DNA of 63,910 nucleotides from Clostridia bacterium (lineage in GTDB: Bacteria > Bacillota > Clostridia > Christensenellales > Borkfalkiaceae). The notes under the pieces were generated by a model. The model did no database searches. It saw nothing but the letters and a program-made list of their open reading frames with translations, and had not been told where the DNA came from. The stretch spans positions 1 through 63,910 of the forward strand of contig JAGAIW010000067.1 in assembly GCA_017626305.1 (NCBI GenBank), read 5' to 3'. The translations under genes were made by a program, and so were the position numbers. Below are positions 1 through 8,383 of the stretch, one piece after another; the first letter of the stretch is position 1, and each line of letters opens with the position of its first letter.

Positions 1-10
1 CTACTTTCTT

Positions 11-355
11 CCATGGGATTCTTCCCTTCGGTCAGAATGACGGGGTGGAAAAATGGTATGCTATAAACGCAAGTTCGACGAAGAGTTGCGACGTATATCA
101 TTCGTTTGTAAAACGGATTAGATACGAGTAAATCAAGGAGAACACAGCTTGTCCGACGGAAGTTTACTAAGCGTAAACGCGCAAGAACAAACGCAAGTTC
201 GACGCCGAGTTGCGCAGTCTATAATTCGTTTGTAAAACGGATTAGATACGAGTAAATCAAGAAGAACGCGGCTTGCCCGACGGAAGTTTACTAAGCGTAA
301 ACGCGCAAGGGCAAACGCAAGTTCGACGCCGAGTTACGAAGTATATAATTCGTTT
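11..355. repeat. Composite intergenic repeat, copy A, with a 124-bp tandem repeat
   Basis: This stretch holds no gene. Positions 11-41 carry a 31-base block beginning CCATGGGATTC that recurs exactly at 39353-39383. From position 67 a 124-bp unit (starting ACGCAAGTTCGACG) is repeated head to tail: 67-190, 191-314 and a partial third copy from 315. Each unit contains a segment starting AACGGATTAGATACGAGT and a segment containing GTTCGACG followed by an AGTTRCG-like motif. The element ends in CGTTTTTTAG, which merges into the purA stop codon. The same blocks in the same order occur once at 39.4 kb, downstream of ybaB. Confidence 0.8.
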
Positions 356-356
356 T

Positions 357-1631
357 TTAGTACATTTCGACGTAGGCGTCTCTCTCAGCCCCCACCGACA
401 CATACTTAATTTTGCAGCCGCAAGCCTTTTCAAGATATGCGATATAGTCCAAAGCTTCTTTGGGCAAATCTTCCTTTTTACGGCAAGCGGAAATATCACA
501 GTTCCAACCCTTTACCGTTTCAAACACGGGCTGACAATCGTCCAAAACGTCGATAAACGGGAATTCGTGAATAATTTCACCGTTCAGCTTATACGCTACG
601 CAAACTTCAATTTCTTCGTAGTCGGACAAGACGTCCATTTTGGTGAGCGCAATTTCCGTTGCGCCTTGACAGCGAATCCCGTAGCGCGACGCCACGATAT
701 CAAACGGCCCTACGCGACGGGGTCTGCCCGTAGCCGCGCCGTACTCACCGCCCAAATCACGCAAGCGTTTTGCTTTATCGCCAAAGTATTCGGCGGTAAA
801 CGGCCCTTCCCCTACGCAGGTGGAATACGCTTTCATGATACCGATAGAGTTGGTGAGTTGGAGTTGCGGAACGCCTGCCCCGATAGGCGCGTACGCCGCA
901 ATCGTCGACGAAGACGACGTATACGGATGGATACCGAAATCAATATCGCGCATAGCGCCAAGCTGCGCTTCAAACATGATATTTTTTCCTTCGGCGTTTG
1001 CCTTGGTCAAATATAAACCTACGTCGCAAACGAAGGGCGCAAGCACTTTGCCGTATTCTTCAAAATACGCGATAATATCTTCCGTCTTTACCGCTTCGGC
1101 ATGATAGCCGCCAACGACGGTAAGGTTTTTCCATTCCACGATATCCGCCACGCGGGCATACAGTTTTTGGGTATTCAAAAGCTCGCCCATGCGGAAAGCT
1201 TTTTTGTAATATTTATCAGCGTAAACGGGCGCGATACCGCGACGGGTAGAACCGAACTTCTTCCCAGCCAAACGGTCTTCTTCCAAGCAATCCTGTAAAA
1301 CGTTATACGGCATGGTAATCACCGCTCTATCCGAAATTTTTAAATTATCGGGGGTAATTTTAATACCTGCTTCGCGGAGCTTGGCAATTTCGCCGCAAAG
1401 GTGCTTAATGTCCACGACCATACCCGGACCCATAACGTTGACGACTTCTTCACGCAAGATACCCGAAGGCAGCAAATTGAGAATAAATTTTCCGCGTTCG
1501 TTGATAACGGTATGCCCCGCGTTGTTCCCGCCTTGATAACGGCAAACCACGTCAAAATTTTGCGAAAGCAAATCGACCATTCTGCCCTTGCCTTCGTCGC
1601 CCCAGTTGATACCGCAAATAGATGTCAGCAT
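357..1631 (-). CDS. purA: Adenylosuccinate synthetase
   Basis: PurA joins IMP and aspartate using GTP, the first step from IMP to AMP, in the cytoplasm. The 424-residue protein has the GTP-binding GDEGKG loop at residues 11-16 and the GNNAGHT segment at about 35-41. It also has STRRGIAPVY (family form STRRGIGPAY) and a C-terminal base-recognition part. Length is normal for the family (about 430). I chose the ATG at 1631 because AAAGGAGAT lies 8 nt upstream and GDEGKG then sits at the usual distance; the longer reading frame to 1712 runs into the leader. It is transcribed alone, divergently from the Nudix gene, and ends inside repeat copy A. Confidence 0.97.
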   Translation of the reverse strand: MLTSICGINWGDEGKGRMVDLLSQNFDVVCRYQGGNNAGHTVINERGKFILNLLPSGILREEVVNVMGPGMVVDIKHLCGEIAKLREAGIKITPDNLKISDRAVITMPYNVLQDCLEEDRLAGKKFGSTRRGIAPVYADKYYKKAFRMGELLNTQKLYARVADIVEWKNLTVVGGYHAEAVKTEDIIAYFEEYGKVLAPFVCDVGLYLTKANAEGKNIMFEAQLGAMRDIDFGIHPYTSSSSTIAAYAPIGAGVPQLQLTNSIGIMKAYSTCVGEGPFTAEYFGDKAKRLRDLGGEYGAATGRPRRVGPFDIVASRYGIRCQGATEIALTKMDVLSDYEEIEVCVAYKLNGEIIHEFPFIDVLDDCQPVFETVKGWNCDISACRKKEDLPKEALDYIAYLEKACGCKIKYVSVGAERDAYVEMY

Positions 1632-1644
1632 GTATATAATCTCC

Positions 1645-1728
1645 TTTGAGTGTTTTCTCTCAAAACGAAAAAATGCGAGCGTTTTTATCTGCAATCCGCA
1701 AATAACGCCCATTTCGCCCTATTTTGAG
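1645..1728 (-). promoter_or_regulatory. purA leader with alternative pairings at the ribosome site
   Basis: On the purA mRNA, TTTTGAG (1659-1665) can pair with CTCAAA (1645-1650), which directly abuts the GGAG ribosome site. Alternatively the same TTTTGAG can pair with CTCAAAA at the very 5' end (1722-1728). The two pairings exclude each other, so the ribosome site could be open or closed. No T-run terminator is present. This is inference from complementarity only. Confidence 0.35.
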
Positions 1729-1735
1729 CATATAC

Positions 1736-1764
1736 ATTATAAAACATTTCCTTTCCCTTGTCAA
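1736..1764 (-). promoter_or_regulatory. Sigma-A promoter of purA
   Basis: On the minus strand TTGACA and TATAAT are separated by 17 nt, a perfect consensus. The predicted start at about 1729 gives a leader of about 98 nt. Confidence 0.85.
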
Positions 1765-1825
1765 GCCGAAAGCTATCCCCCGCGCGTTTTTATACAAAAT
1801 TTTCGTAATTTTTCGCAAACAGGTA

Positions 1826-1854
1826 TTGACAAACGCACCAAAAAGGGGTATTAT
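1826..1854 (+). promoter_or_regulatory. Sigma-A promoter of the Nudix gene
   Basis: TTGACA and TATTAT are separated by 17 nt, ahead of the ribosome site GATAAGGAG. Confidence 0.8.
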
Positions 1855-1909
1855 TATAGTAGTTTTGCATATAAAAAAGAAAAAGACTTATGATAAGGAG
1901 AAAAAAAAT

Positions 1910-2404
1910 ATGTATTGTAGAGAATGTGGACAAAAACTTACGCTCCGTTTTTGTGAAAACGAAGGCTTAATCCCCTATTGCGATCAATGCGAAAGCTATA
2001 TGTTTCCGCAGTTTTCCGTAGCCGTTTCCATGGTGGTTACCAACCGCGCGCAAGATAAAATTTTACTTGCCAAACACGTGGAAGACGACGATTTTATCCT
2101 GTTTGCAGGATACGTAAAAAAAGGCGAAAACGCCGAAAAGACCATTCCCAGAGAAATCAAGGAAGAGTTGGGGTTAAACGTCGTAAAAGCCAAGTATATG
2201 TCGTCAAGGTATCACGCCAAAAAAGACGTGCTGATGCTGAACTTTATCGTCGTCGTCGAAGACGAGCCTATCCGTTTACAGCAAGACGAAATTGCCCAAG
2301 CACGGTGGTGTTCTCCCGAAGAAGCGTTACAGCTCATTCGTAAAGAAACGACGGCGGAATTTTTCTTGAATAACGCGGTACGGGAATTAAAAAAGAAAAT
2401 TTAA
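1910..2404 (+). CDS. Zinc-ribbon Nudix hydrolase, NudC-like
   Basis: A 164-residue protein expected to hydrolyse a nucleoside diphosphate linked to another group, possibly NAD(H) or a related cofactor. CxxC pairs at Cys3/Cys6 and Cys24/Cys27 form a probable zinc ribbon, as in NADH pyrophosphatases. The Nudix box is complete: Gly67, Glu73, and REIKEELG at 81-88, giving the metal-binding glutamates. The SQPWPFPxS signature of true NudC is not present, so substrate assignment stays open. The start at 1910 follows GATAAGGAG; the reading frame extends further upstream but would cross the promoter. The gene ends at an intrinsic terminator and stands alone. Confidence 0.85.
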   Translation: MYCRECGQKLTLRFCENEGLIPYCDQCESYMFPQFSVAVSMVVTNRAQDKILLAKHVEDDDFILFAGYVKKGENAEKTIPREIKEELGLNVVKAKYMSSRYHAKKDVLMLNFIVVVEDEPIRLQQDEIAQARWCSPEEALQLIRKETTAEFFLNNAVRELKKKI

Positions 2405-2407
2405 GCA

Positions 2408-2438
2408 AAAAAAAAGAGATTGCAAAATCTCTTTTTTT
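2408..2438 (+). terminator. Terminator after the Nudix gene
   Basis: AAAGAGAT and ATCTCTTT arms with a short TGCAAA loop, followed by a T-run. Confidence 0.8.
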
Positions 2439-2450
2439 CGTTTAGGAAAG

Positions 2451-2479
2451 TTGACATTTTTCGCGCGATTTGGTACAAT
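2451..2479 (+). promoter_or_regulatory. Sigma-A promoter of the DUF1846 gene
   Basis: TTGACA-N17-TACAAT, about 45 nt before the start codon. Confidence 0.85.
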
Positions 2480-2524
2480 AGTTTTAATAAGGATTTTACA
2501 ACGGAACGCGAAGGAGAAAAGGAT

Positions 2525-4009
2525 ATGCACGTTATCGGATTCGACAATAAAAAATATTTATCTTTGCAATCGGAAAAGATAGAAGAACGCGTAAAGGCGT
2601 TTGGGGATAAATTATATCTCGAATTCGGCGGAAAGTTATTCGACGACTATCACGCGTCCCGCGTTTTGCCGGGGTTTGAACCCGACAGTAAAATCAATAT
2701 GCTGTTAAAGCTGAAAGATATCGCCGAAATTCTCGTCGTTATCAGCGCAAACGATATCATTAAAAATAAGTACAGAAACGATTTGGGCATTACCTACGAC
2801 GCGGACGTACTCCGTCTTATTGACGTATTCAAAAGCAAGGGCTTATACGTGGGCAGCGTGGTCATGACCATGTACCAACCCCAGCCCGCCGTAGACGCGT
2901 TTATCAAGCGTTTGCAAAATTTAGGGATTGCCGTATATAAGCATTACGCAATCGACGGCTATCCGTCCGACGTAGCGAAAATCGTATCCCAAGACGGCTA
3001 CGGCAAAAACGAATACGTACCCACTTCCCGCCGTATCGTGGTAGTTACCGCCCCGGGCCCCGGCAGCGGAAAAATGGCAACCTGTCTTTCTCAGCTCTAT
3101 CATGAAAATTTACGCGGCGTAAAAGCAGGCTACGCCAAGTTTGAAACGTTCCCCGTTTGGAATTTGCCCTTATCCCACCCCGTCAATTTAGCTTACGAAG
3201 CGGCAACCGCCGATTTGAACGACGTCAACATGATTGACCCGTATCATATGGAGCACTATCAAACGCTTGCCGTCAATTACAACCGCGACGTGGAAATTTT
3301 CCCCGTGGTTTCCGCTATGCTGGAAAGCATTTTAGGGTATTCTCCTTACAAATCCCCCACGGATATGGGGGTAAACATGGCAGGTTTTTGTATCGTAAAC
3401 GACGATGCCTGCAAACAGGCGTCCAAGGACGAAATTATCCGTCGTTACTACGCCGCACTTTGCGACGCGAGAAAGGGCAGGTTGCAAAAAGAAGTCGTTT
3501 CTAAAATCGAGCTTTTAATGCGCAAATCGGGCGTAGACGAAACACACCGTAAAACGGTAGCCCCTGCGCTTGCCAAAGCGGAAGAAACGGGCTTGCCCGC
3601 CGTAGCCATCGAACTTTCCGACGGGCGTATCGTTACGGGCAAAACGAGCGATTTGCTCGGTTCGTCCGCAGCCGCTCTTTTGAACGCCTTAAAAACGTTA
3701 GGCGGTATCGACGACGGTATCGAGCTCATCTCTCCCACGATTATCGAACCCATTCAACGCTTGAAGGTCAACCATATGGGCTCGGCAAACCCCCGACTGC
3801 ATACGGACGAAATTTTAATGGCTCTTGCCATTTGCGCCGTTACCGACCCCATGGCAAAACGCGCTTTGGCGCAGCTGGACAAGCTGAAAAACGGAGAAAT
3901 CCACTCCACCGTTATCTTATCCCACGTAGACGAGAAAACCTTCAAAACGTTGGGCATGCACGTCACGTGCGAACCGCAGCGGCAAACGACTTGCTGTTAT
4001 AATCCGTAA
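2525..4009 (+). CDS. DUF1846 family protein
   Basis: The 494-residue protein matches the DUF1846 family over its whole length, whose members are about 490-500 residues. Recognised conserved stretches include LYLEFGGKLFDDYHASRVLP (about 30-49), VVTAPGPGSGKMATCLSQLY near the middle, and YKSPTDMGVNMAGF. The GPGSGK segment resembles a nucleotide-binding P-loop. The biochemical role of the family is not established, so none is assigned here. The start at 2525 follows GAAGGAGAAAAGGAT. The gene has its own promoter and a strong terminator that also faces the convergent permease gene. Confidence 0.93.
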   Translation: MHVIGFDNKKYLSLQSEKIEERVKAFGDKLYLEFGGKLFDDYHASRVLPGFEPDSKINMLLKLKDIAEILVVISANDIIKNKYRNDLGITYDADVLRLIDVFKSKGLYVGSVVMTMYQPQPAVDAFIKRLQNLGIAVYKHYAIDGYPSDVAKIVSQDGYGKNEYVPTSRRIVVVTAPGPGSGKMATCLSQLYHENLRGVKAGYAKFETFPVWNLPLSHPVNLAYEAATADLNDVNMIDPYHMEHYQTLAVNYNRDVEIFPVVSAMLESILGYSPYKSPTDMGVNMAGFCIVNDDACKQASKDEIIRRYYAALCDARKGRLQKEVVSKIELLMRKSGVDETHRKTVAPALAKAEETGLPAVAIELSDGRIVTGKTSDLLGSSAAALLNALKTLGGIDDGIELISPTIIEPIQRLKVNHMGSANPRLHTDEILMALAICAVTDPMAKRALAQLDKLKNGEIHSTVILSHVDEKTFKTLGMHVTCEPQRQTTCCYNP

Positions 4010-4014
4010 CATAC

Positions 4015-4052
4015 AAACGGCTTTGGCAAAACGCCAAAGCCGTTTATTTTTT
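4015..4052 (+). terminator. Terminator between convergent genes
   Basis: AAACGGCTTTGGC and its complement around an AAAAC loop, followed by ATTTTTT. It ends at the stop codon of the permease gene on the other strand. Confidence 0.88.
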
Positions 4053-5181
4053 ATAAATCGAGTTTCATATCGCCTTCCTTTATCCAACCCTTTTTCCGCA
4101 TAAACTCGGAAATGCCAAGGTTCAAAAGTATAGGCAACACGAACATGAGTACGAATATTCCTACGATACCCAACGGGTCGGTGGTGTACTTGAACAAATC
4201 GAACACGCCGACGAGCCCGCTCGTACCCATACCGCCGCCCGACGCGCCGCATTTGAGTGCGAACACACAGGTGGAAAGCGGACCACAAATTGCGCTGGAA
4301 ATGATCATAGGCAACATGATAACGGGTTTTTTCATAATATTCGGGATTTGCAGCATGCTCGTGCCTACCCCTTGGGCAATTAAGCCGCCCACGCCGTTTT
4401 CACGGAAACTTGCTACGGCAAAGCCTATCATATGACAGGCGCACCCCACCGTCGCCGCGCCGCCCGCAAGCAACATAGCGGCTTGGTTTTCCGCCGATAC
4501 CTGCGTGGCTACCGCCACCCAAATCGCCGCGGAAGAAGTGGGCATGGTCAACAAAATCCCCATAATCACCGCAATCACAATCCCCATAATCAAGGGTGCG
4601 GTTTTCGTCGCAACGGCAATCAATGCGCCCAGCTGGTTGACCAGCCAAATAAACGGAAACGCTACGAACACGCCGCCAAAGGAAAGGAGCAACGCCCCAA
4701 GCGGGATTAGAATGATGTCAAGCTTGGTCTTCCCTGCGTAGAGTTCTACGATTTCCACGACGAACATGGTAACGACGTACGCGCCGATAGGATTCCCAGG
4801 CGCGCCAAGCGTGAGTCCTACAAACGGCGCGCTGCCCACCATAAGCTTATCGGCAAACGCCCCCACCATACCCGCTACGGCGGCGGAGAAGATAAGTAGT
4901 TTGTGTTTTTGTAGCGCATGGGCAATCCCCACGCCGATCCCAACGCCCATTAAAGACTTGGCGATATTTGCCACGTACAAAAGGGTGTTACCGACGTAGT
5001 TATCCCCTATCCAGCCTGCGATTTGCGCCAAAATCGTCCCTGCGATTAGGGTGACGAACAGTCCCTGCGCCATACCCGAAAAGGCGGTAATAAAATAGCG
5101 CTTAGGCAAAGCCTTCAAATAGGCAAGCGCCTTTTGCGCAAACGTAGGTTGTTGTTCAACGGGTTTCGTTTGTTCTTCCAT
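4051..5181 (-). CDS. PTS IIC-like sugar permease (PTS_EIIC_2 type)
   Basis: A 376-residue integral membrane protein with about ten hydrophobic segments rich in Gly/Ala, such as GMAQGLFVTLIAGTILAQIA and VGIGVGIAHAL. It resembles the stand-alone PTS EIIC family (PF13303-type) common in Clostridia. No IIA or IIB gene lies next to it, so whether transport is phosphotransferase-dependent and which sugar is carried cannot be told. The start at 5181 follows AGGAG with 7 nt spacing; about ten upstream codons in frame lie before this site and are excluded. A charged N-terminal tail of about 30 residues precedes the first membrane segment. It has its own promoter. Confidence 0.8.
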   Translation of the reverse strand: MEEQTKPVEQQPTFAQKALAYLKALPKRYFITAFSGMAQGLFVTLIAGTILAQIAGWIGDNYVGNTLLYVANIAKSLMGVGIGVGIAHALQKHKLLIFSAAVAGMVGAFADKLMVGSAPFVGLTLGAPGNPIGAYVVTMFVVEIVELYAGKTKLDIILIPLGALLLSFGGVFVAFPFIWLVNQLGALIAVATKTAPLIMGIVIAVIMGILLTMPTSSAAIWVAVATQVSAENQAAMLLAGGAATVGCACHMIGFAVASFRENGVGGLIAQGVGTSMLQIPNIMKKPVIMLPMIISSAICGPLSTCVFALKCGASGGGMGTSGLVGVFDLFKYTTDPLGIVGIFVLMFVLPILLNLGISEFMRKKGWIKEGDMKLDL

Positions 5182-5246
5182 AATAAAACTCCTAAAAAAG
5201 AATTTCACCATTTCCCTATTATATAAAACACGTTCGCTTTGATTTT

Positions 5247-5275
5247 ATTATACTCCCCTTTTTTATAAAACGCAA
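5247..5275 (-). promoter_or_regulatory. Promoter of the PTS IIC-like gene
   Basis: TTGCGT-N17-TATAAT on the minus strand. Confidence 0.65.
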
Positions 5276-5285
5276 GCGTATGAAT

Positions 5286-5325
5286 AAAAAAAATATCCGC
5301 TTTTTTGGAAAAAGCGGATATCCGT
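5286..5325 (-). terminator. Terminator of the DUF1540 gene
   Basis: On the minus strand GATATCCGCTTTTT pairs with AAAAAAGCGGATAT, followed by a T-run. Confidence 0.8.
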
Positions 5326-5339
5326 TACAAAAAGAAAAC

Positions 5340-5504
5340 TTATCTCTTTTCGTAACTGTCGCAGCAGGTACATTTTTCCGCGTTGCAATCGCAAACGTTG
5401 CCAACGTGAATTTTACGGAGCGTGCAGTAATCACCCGCTCTGTTGTACTTGCATTCGGTAACACCGCAACCAATGCTGGTGTTGACTTCCTGAGAGTTCA
5501 TCAT
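5340..5504 (-). CDS. DUF1540 small cysteine-rich protein
   Basis: A 54-residue protein with eight cysteines (13, 18, 27, 38, 40, 45, 47, 48) in the spacing of the DUF1540 domain (CGVTECKYN near the N-terminus, then a C-terminal CxC and CxCC group). The pattern suggests metal binding; the function of the family is unknown. AAAGGAGGAA precedes two adjacent ATG codons (5504 and 5501), and either could be used. The longer frame to 5543 runs through the ribosome site and is rejected. It is divergent from rplI and ends at a strong terminator. Confidence 0.85.
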   Translation of the reverse strand: MMNSQEVNTSIGCGVTECKYNRAGDYCTLRKIHVGNVCDCNAEKCTCCDSYEKR

Positions 5505-5558
5505 AGCAAATTCCTCCTTTTTGGATATAAGCAGTATGTACAAACTTGCAAAAGATTA

Positions 5559-5587
5559 TTGACATTTTTTAAATTTTGCTGTACAAT
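5559..5587 (+). promoter_or_regulatory. Sigma-A promoter of rplI
   Basis: TTGACA-N17-TACAAT, about 35 nt before the start codon. Confidence 0.85.
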
Positions 5588-5621
5588 ATAGTTGCAAAGT
5601 ACAATACAAGGAGAGAAACCT

Positions 5622-6062
5622 ATGAAAGTTTTATTAACCGCAGACGTGAAAGGCACGGGTAAAAAAGGCGAAGTCGTCGAAGTAGCCGACGGATTTGGCA
5701 GAAACTTCCTTTTGAAAAAAGGACTTGCCACCCAAGCTACGGCAGCAAACGTACATCAAGCCAACCAACAAAAGGCGGCGCAGGAATTCCACAAAGCCGA
5801 AGAAGTAAAAGCGCTGAAAGCGCTTGCCGCGTCGTTAGACGGAAAAACGGTCAGCGTAAAAATCAAAACGGGTGAAAACGGCAAAACGTTCGGCAGCGTC
5901 ACCCCTTCACACGTAGCGGCGGCGCTTGCGGATATCGGTTTTGATATCGACAAAAAGAAAATTAAAATGGACGCCGTTAAAACGGTGGGCTCGTTCCACG
6001 CGGAAGTCCGTCTTATGGAAGGCGTTACCGCTAAAATCACCGTCACGGTAGAAAGCTTATAA
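5622..6062 (+). CDS. rplI: 50S ribosomal protein L9
   Basis: A 146-residue protein of normal L9 length. The N-terminal RNA-binding domain has [20 protein letters not shown] and [15 protein letters not shown] long charged helix follows and then the C-terminal domain with GKTFGSVT. The start at 5622 follows AAGGAGAG; a longer frame from 5592 overlaps the promoter. In many Firmicutes rplI sits near rpsR or dnaB; here it is alone, 50 kb from rpsF-ssb-rpsR. A weak hairpin (ACGCCCT...AGGGCGT, 6072-6100) may end the transcript or let it read into the YitT gene. Confidence 0.96.
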   Translation: MKVLLTADVKGTGKKGEVVEVADGFGRNFLLKKGLATQATAANVHQANQQKAAQEFHKAEEVKALKALAASLDGKTVSVKIKTGENGKTFGSVTPSHVAAALADIGFDIDKKKIKMDAVKTVGSFHAEVRLMEGVTAKITVTVESL

Positions 6063-6169
6063 GCCCCGATTACGCCCTGCATAAAAGGATAGTAGGGCGT
6101 TTCCTTCGTTTGCTTTCCTCTTGAAAATGGATTACGGTATTTTTGGAAGAATAAAATCAGGTATATAAT

Positions 6170-7117
6170 ATGGAAGAACTTCAAAACACGACCCCTAAAC
6201 CCGCAAAAAAGGAATATGATAAAAACGACCGTTGGCGTTTATTGCAAACGATCGTTATTCTCTTGGCGTCGTCCATGCTCCTTTCTATTGCAGCGTATTG
6301 CTTTATTGCCCCGAATCATTTCACCGTCGGCGGTATCGCCGGCGTTGCTATTTTAATCAATATTGCCACCAACGGCGTAGCTCCGCAAAGTATTTTGACC
6401 TTTTGCATGAACGCACCGCTCGTCGTCGTTTCCTTTTTCTTCGTAAAAAAGAGATTTGCCGTACTCTCCGCCGTACATATCGGGTTGCAGTCCTTCTGGC
6501 TGTTCGTGCTGGAAAACGTATTCCCTTATGCTCGCGTGCAATTCGCCACGGGCGGAGAAAAAATCTTCGCGGCAATCGCCGCAGGTTTGATTGTCGGTAC
6601 GGCAGTCGTAATGGCGTTTAAAATCGGCGGCAGTACGGGCGGCGCAGATATTATCGCCACGATTATCCAACGTAAATTTGCCGCAACGAGTATCGCGTGG
6701 GTGCTCTTTGCCGTTAACTGTATTCCCATTTGTGCGTCGCTGTTCGTGTTCCAAGCGGATACGCCCGCGCAAACGCTGCTCCCGATTATGATGTCCATAT
6801 TCGAGTTGTATATCGAAAGTAAAACCAACGACGCCTTGACCAACGGTTTTCAATCGGCAATCGAATTCCGTATCATTACCGATAAACCTGATGAAATGGC
6901 GCGCGCATTGATGGCTACGCTCGACCGCGGCGTAACGCATTTACCCGCGACGGGCATGTACACCAAAGAGCCGCACGCTATGCTCCTTTGCGTAGTGGGA
7001 AAACGGCAAGTGGCCACTTTAAAACGGGTGATGAAAGAAATCGACCCCGAATCGTTTGCCGTCATGGCGAACGTATCGCAAGTTTTGGGGCTTGGATTTT
7101 ATCAAGAAGAACAATAA
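6170..7117 (+). CDS. YitT family membrane protein
   Basis: A 315-residue protein with about five membrane segments (first at about 25-47; then APLVVVSFFFV, AAIAAGLIVGTAVVMAF with GGSTGGADIIA, and IAWVLFAVNCIPICASLFV). A cytoplasmic C-terminal domain of about 90 residues follows, as in the DUF161/DUF2179 (YitT) family. The molecular function is unknown. The start has only a poor ribosome site (CAGGT). A TATAAT directly touches the ATG, too close to serve as its -10 element, so transcription probably comes from upstream of rplI or from an unrecognised promoter. Confidence 0.88.
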   Translation: MEELQNTTPKPAKKEYDKNDRWRLLQTIVILLASSMLLSIAAYCFIAPNHFTVGGIAGVAILINIATNGVAPQSILTFCMNAPLVVVSFFFVKKRFAVLSAVHIGLQSFWLFVLENVFPYARVQFATGGEKIFAAIAAGLIVGTAVVMAFKIGGSTGGADIIATIIQRKFAATSIAWVLFAVNCIPICASLFVFQADTPAQTLLPIMMSIFELYIESKTNDALTNGFQSAIEFRIITDKPDEMARALMATLDRGVTHLPATGMYTKEPHAMLLCVVGKRQVATLKRVMKEIDPESFAVMANVSQVLGLGFYQEEQ

Positions 7118-7176
7118 AAGCCTTATCTTTCCCGACGATTTTACACTTTTCCCCTATTTTTTCCCTATCAGACGTC

Positions 7177-7228
7177 AAAATTGCGAAAAATCCTTGAAAA
7201 ATCAAGCTTTTTCGCAATTTTTTTTCTT
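7177..7228 (+). terminator. Terminator of the YitT gene
   Basis: ATTGCGAAAAA and TTTTTCGCAAT arms enclosing a TTGAAAAATCAA inner stem, followed by TTTTTTTT. Confidence 0.82.
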
Positions 7229-7235
7229 TGAGTAC

Positions 7236-7264
7236 TTGACAAACGACGCCCTTTCAGTTATAAT
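7236..7264 (+). promoter_or_regulatory. Sigma-A promoter of the HU gene
   Basis: TTGACA-N17-TATAAT, a perfect consensus, fitting a highly expressed gene. Confidence 0.9.
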
Positions 7265-7323
7265 AAGATTACTTAGAGATTGCCAAGTCTTTAAGAATTA
7301 AATGAAAAGGGGAACAAACTCTT

Positions 7324-7599
7324 ATGAACAAAGGCGAATTGATTAAAATTATGGCAGAAAAAGCAGGTTTCACTAACAAAGACGCGGCTATCGCTTACGA
7401 CGCATTTATTGCTACCGTTACGGAAGCTTTGAAGGCTGGCGAAAAGGTACAGCTCGTTGGTTTCGGTACGTTTGAAGTGAAAAACGTAGAAGCAAAAACG
7501 GGTATCAATCCCCAAACCAAAGAAAAGGTTGAAATCGCTGCTTGCAAGAAACCCGTTATGAAATTCGGTAAATCCTATAAGGAACTTATCAACGAATAA
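7324..7599 (+). CDS. hup: DNA-binding protein HU
   Basis: A 91-residue histone-like protein that bends and compacts DNA as a dimer. It starts MNKGELIKIMAEKAGFTNKD, has VQLVGFGTFEVKN in the saddle, and has a basic arm ending in KPVMKFGKSYKELIN. The usual arm signature RxGRNPxTG is changed to EAKTGINPQTKEKVEI, so the DNA-contacting arm is less basic than in typical HU. The ribosome site is AAAAGGGGAACAA. It is monocistronic with a consensus promoter and its own terminator. Confidence 0.95.
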   Translation: MNKGELIKIMAEKAGFTNKDAAIAYDAFIATVTEALKAGEKVQLVGFGTFEVKNVEAKTGINPQTKEKVEIAACKKPVMKFGKSYKELINE

Positions 7600-7612
7600 G
7601 CATAACATCTAA

Positions 7613-7641
7613 AAGCCGACGTAAAAACGTCGGTTTTTTTC
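7613..7641 (+). terminator. Terminator of the HU gene
   Basis: CCGACGT, AAAA loop, ACGTCGG, then TTTTTTTC. Confidence 0.85.
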
Positions 7642-7650
7642 TTTTCGCGC

Positions 7651-7679
7651 TTGACTTTCTATCTCCTATCATATATAAT
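7651..7679 (+). promoter_or_regulatory. Promoter of the phosphatase gene, leaderless geometry
   Basis: TTGACT-N17-TATAAT. The -10 element ends 6 nt before the ATG at 7686, so the predicted start of transcription falls on the start codon. No ribosome site is present. Confidence 0.75.
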
Positions 7680-7685
7680 ATTCTC

Positions 7686-8339
7686 ATGACGACATTTATC
7701 TTTTTACGCCACGGATTAAGCGTTACCAACAACACACGCCGTTTCACGGGTCAAGCCGACGCCCCTTTGCACGAGCGCGGCTTTCGCCAAGCGGAAGACG
7801 TGAAAACGTACTTCATACAGCACCACACCATTTCCGCCGTTTATTCCAGCGACCTTTCGCGGACAATGGATACCGTCCGCCCCACCGCGCAGGCTTTGGG
7901 GTTACCTATCCATACGGATACGCTCCTTCGCGAGCTGGACGTCGGCGTTTGGGCAAACCTTTCGTTTGCCGAAGTGGAACAGCTCTATCCAAAAGAATTC
8001 CGCTACCGCTTAGAACACCCCGAATTTGCCCGTTACGGCTTTGGTGAAACGTATAGCGATTTAACCGTACGCGCCTTGCAAGTAATAGAAAAGATAGCCA
8101 ACGAACACGAAGGGCAAACGGTGCTCGTTTGCACCCACGGGGGCATTATCCGCACCCTTTGCTGCGCTTTTGCAGGGCTGCCTATTGATAAGCTGTTCAA
8201 CTTCCCCATGGTATCCAACGCGTCTATTTCCATTGCGGAATACGAAAACGGCAAAGGCAGCTTTTCCCTAATCGGCTACGACGATTATTTGTCGGACAAA
8301 ACCCCCTACCTTGGCAAACGCAGCGCCCAGCCTGAATAA
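7686..8339 (+). CDS. Histidine phosphatase family protein (phosphoglycerate mutase-like)
   Basis: A 217-residue cytoplasmic phosphatase or mutase. FLRHGLSVTNN at residues 6-16 holds the RHG motif with the phospho-accepting histidine; VYSSDLSRTMDT supplies the second arginine; LRELDVGVW and VCTHGGIIRTL supply the catalytic glutamate and second histidine. The family includes phosphoglycerate mutases, alpha-ribazole phosphatases and broad phosphatases, and the sequence does not decide between them. There is no Shine-Dalgarno site and the -10 box is 6 nt upstream, so the mRNA is probably leaderless. It converges on trpS with a shared terminator. Confidence 0.88.
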   Translation: MTTFIFLRHGLSVTNNTRRFTGQADAPLHERGFRQAEDVKTYFIQHHTISAVYSSDLSRTMDTVRPTAQALGLPIHTDTLLRELDVGVWANLSFAEVEQLYPKEFRYRLEHPEFARYGFGETYSDLTVRALQVIEKIANEHEGQTVLVCTHGGIIRTLCCAFAGLPIDKLFNFPMVSNASISIAEYENGKGSFSLIGYDDYLSDKTPYLGKRSAQPE

Positions 8340-8382
8340 AAAACGTAAGCCGTATCAAAATGGATACGGCTTACGTTTTTAT
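8338..8382. terminator. Bidirectional terminator between the phosphatase gene and trpS
   Basis: An 18-bp stem (AAAACGTAAGCCGTATC and its complement) flanked by A-run and T-run, usable in both directions. Confidence 0.88.
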
Positions 8383-8383
8383 T

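Noticed and set aside
67-355. 124-bp tandem repeat as a CRISPR array
   Set aside because: Unit is too long, has no short constant repeat with variable spacers, and no cas genes are near.
1660-1731. 23-codon ORF in the purA leader, a possible leader peptide
   Set aside because: Its ATG lies only 4 nt after the -10 box, before the expected transcription start, and its codons show no bias toward a meaningful residue.
6164-6169. TATAAT directly before the YitT start codon as a leaderless promoter
   Set aside because: It touches the ATG with no gap, so transcription would begin inside the gene; no suitable -35 is present.
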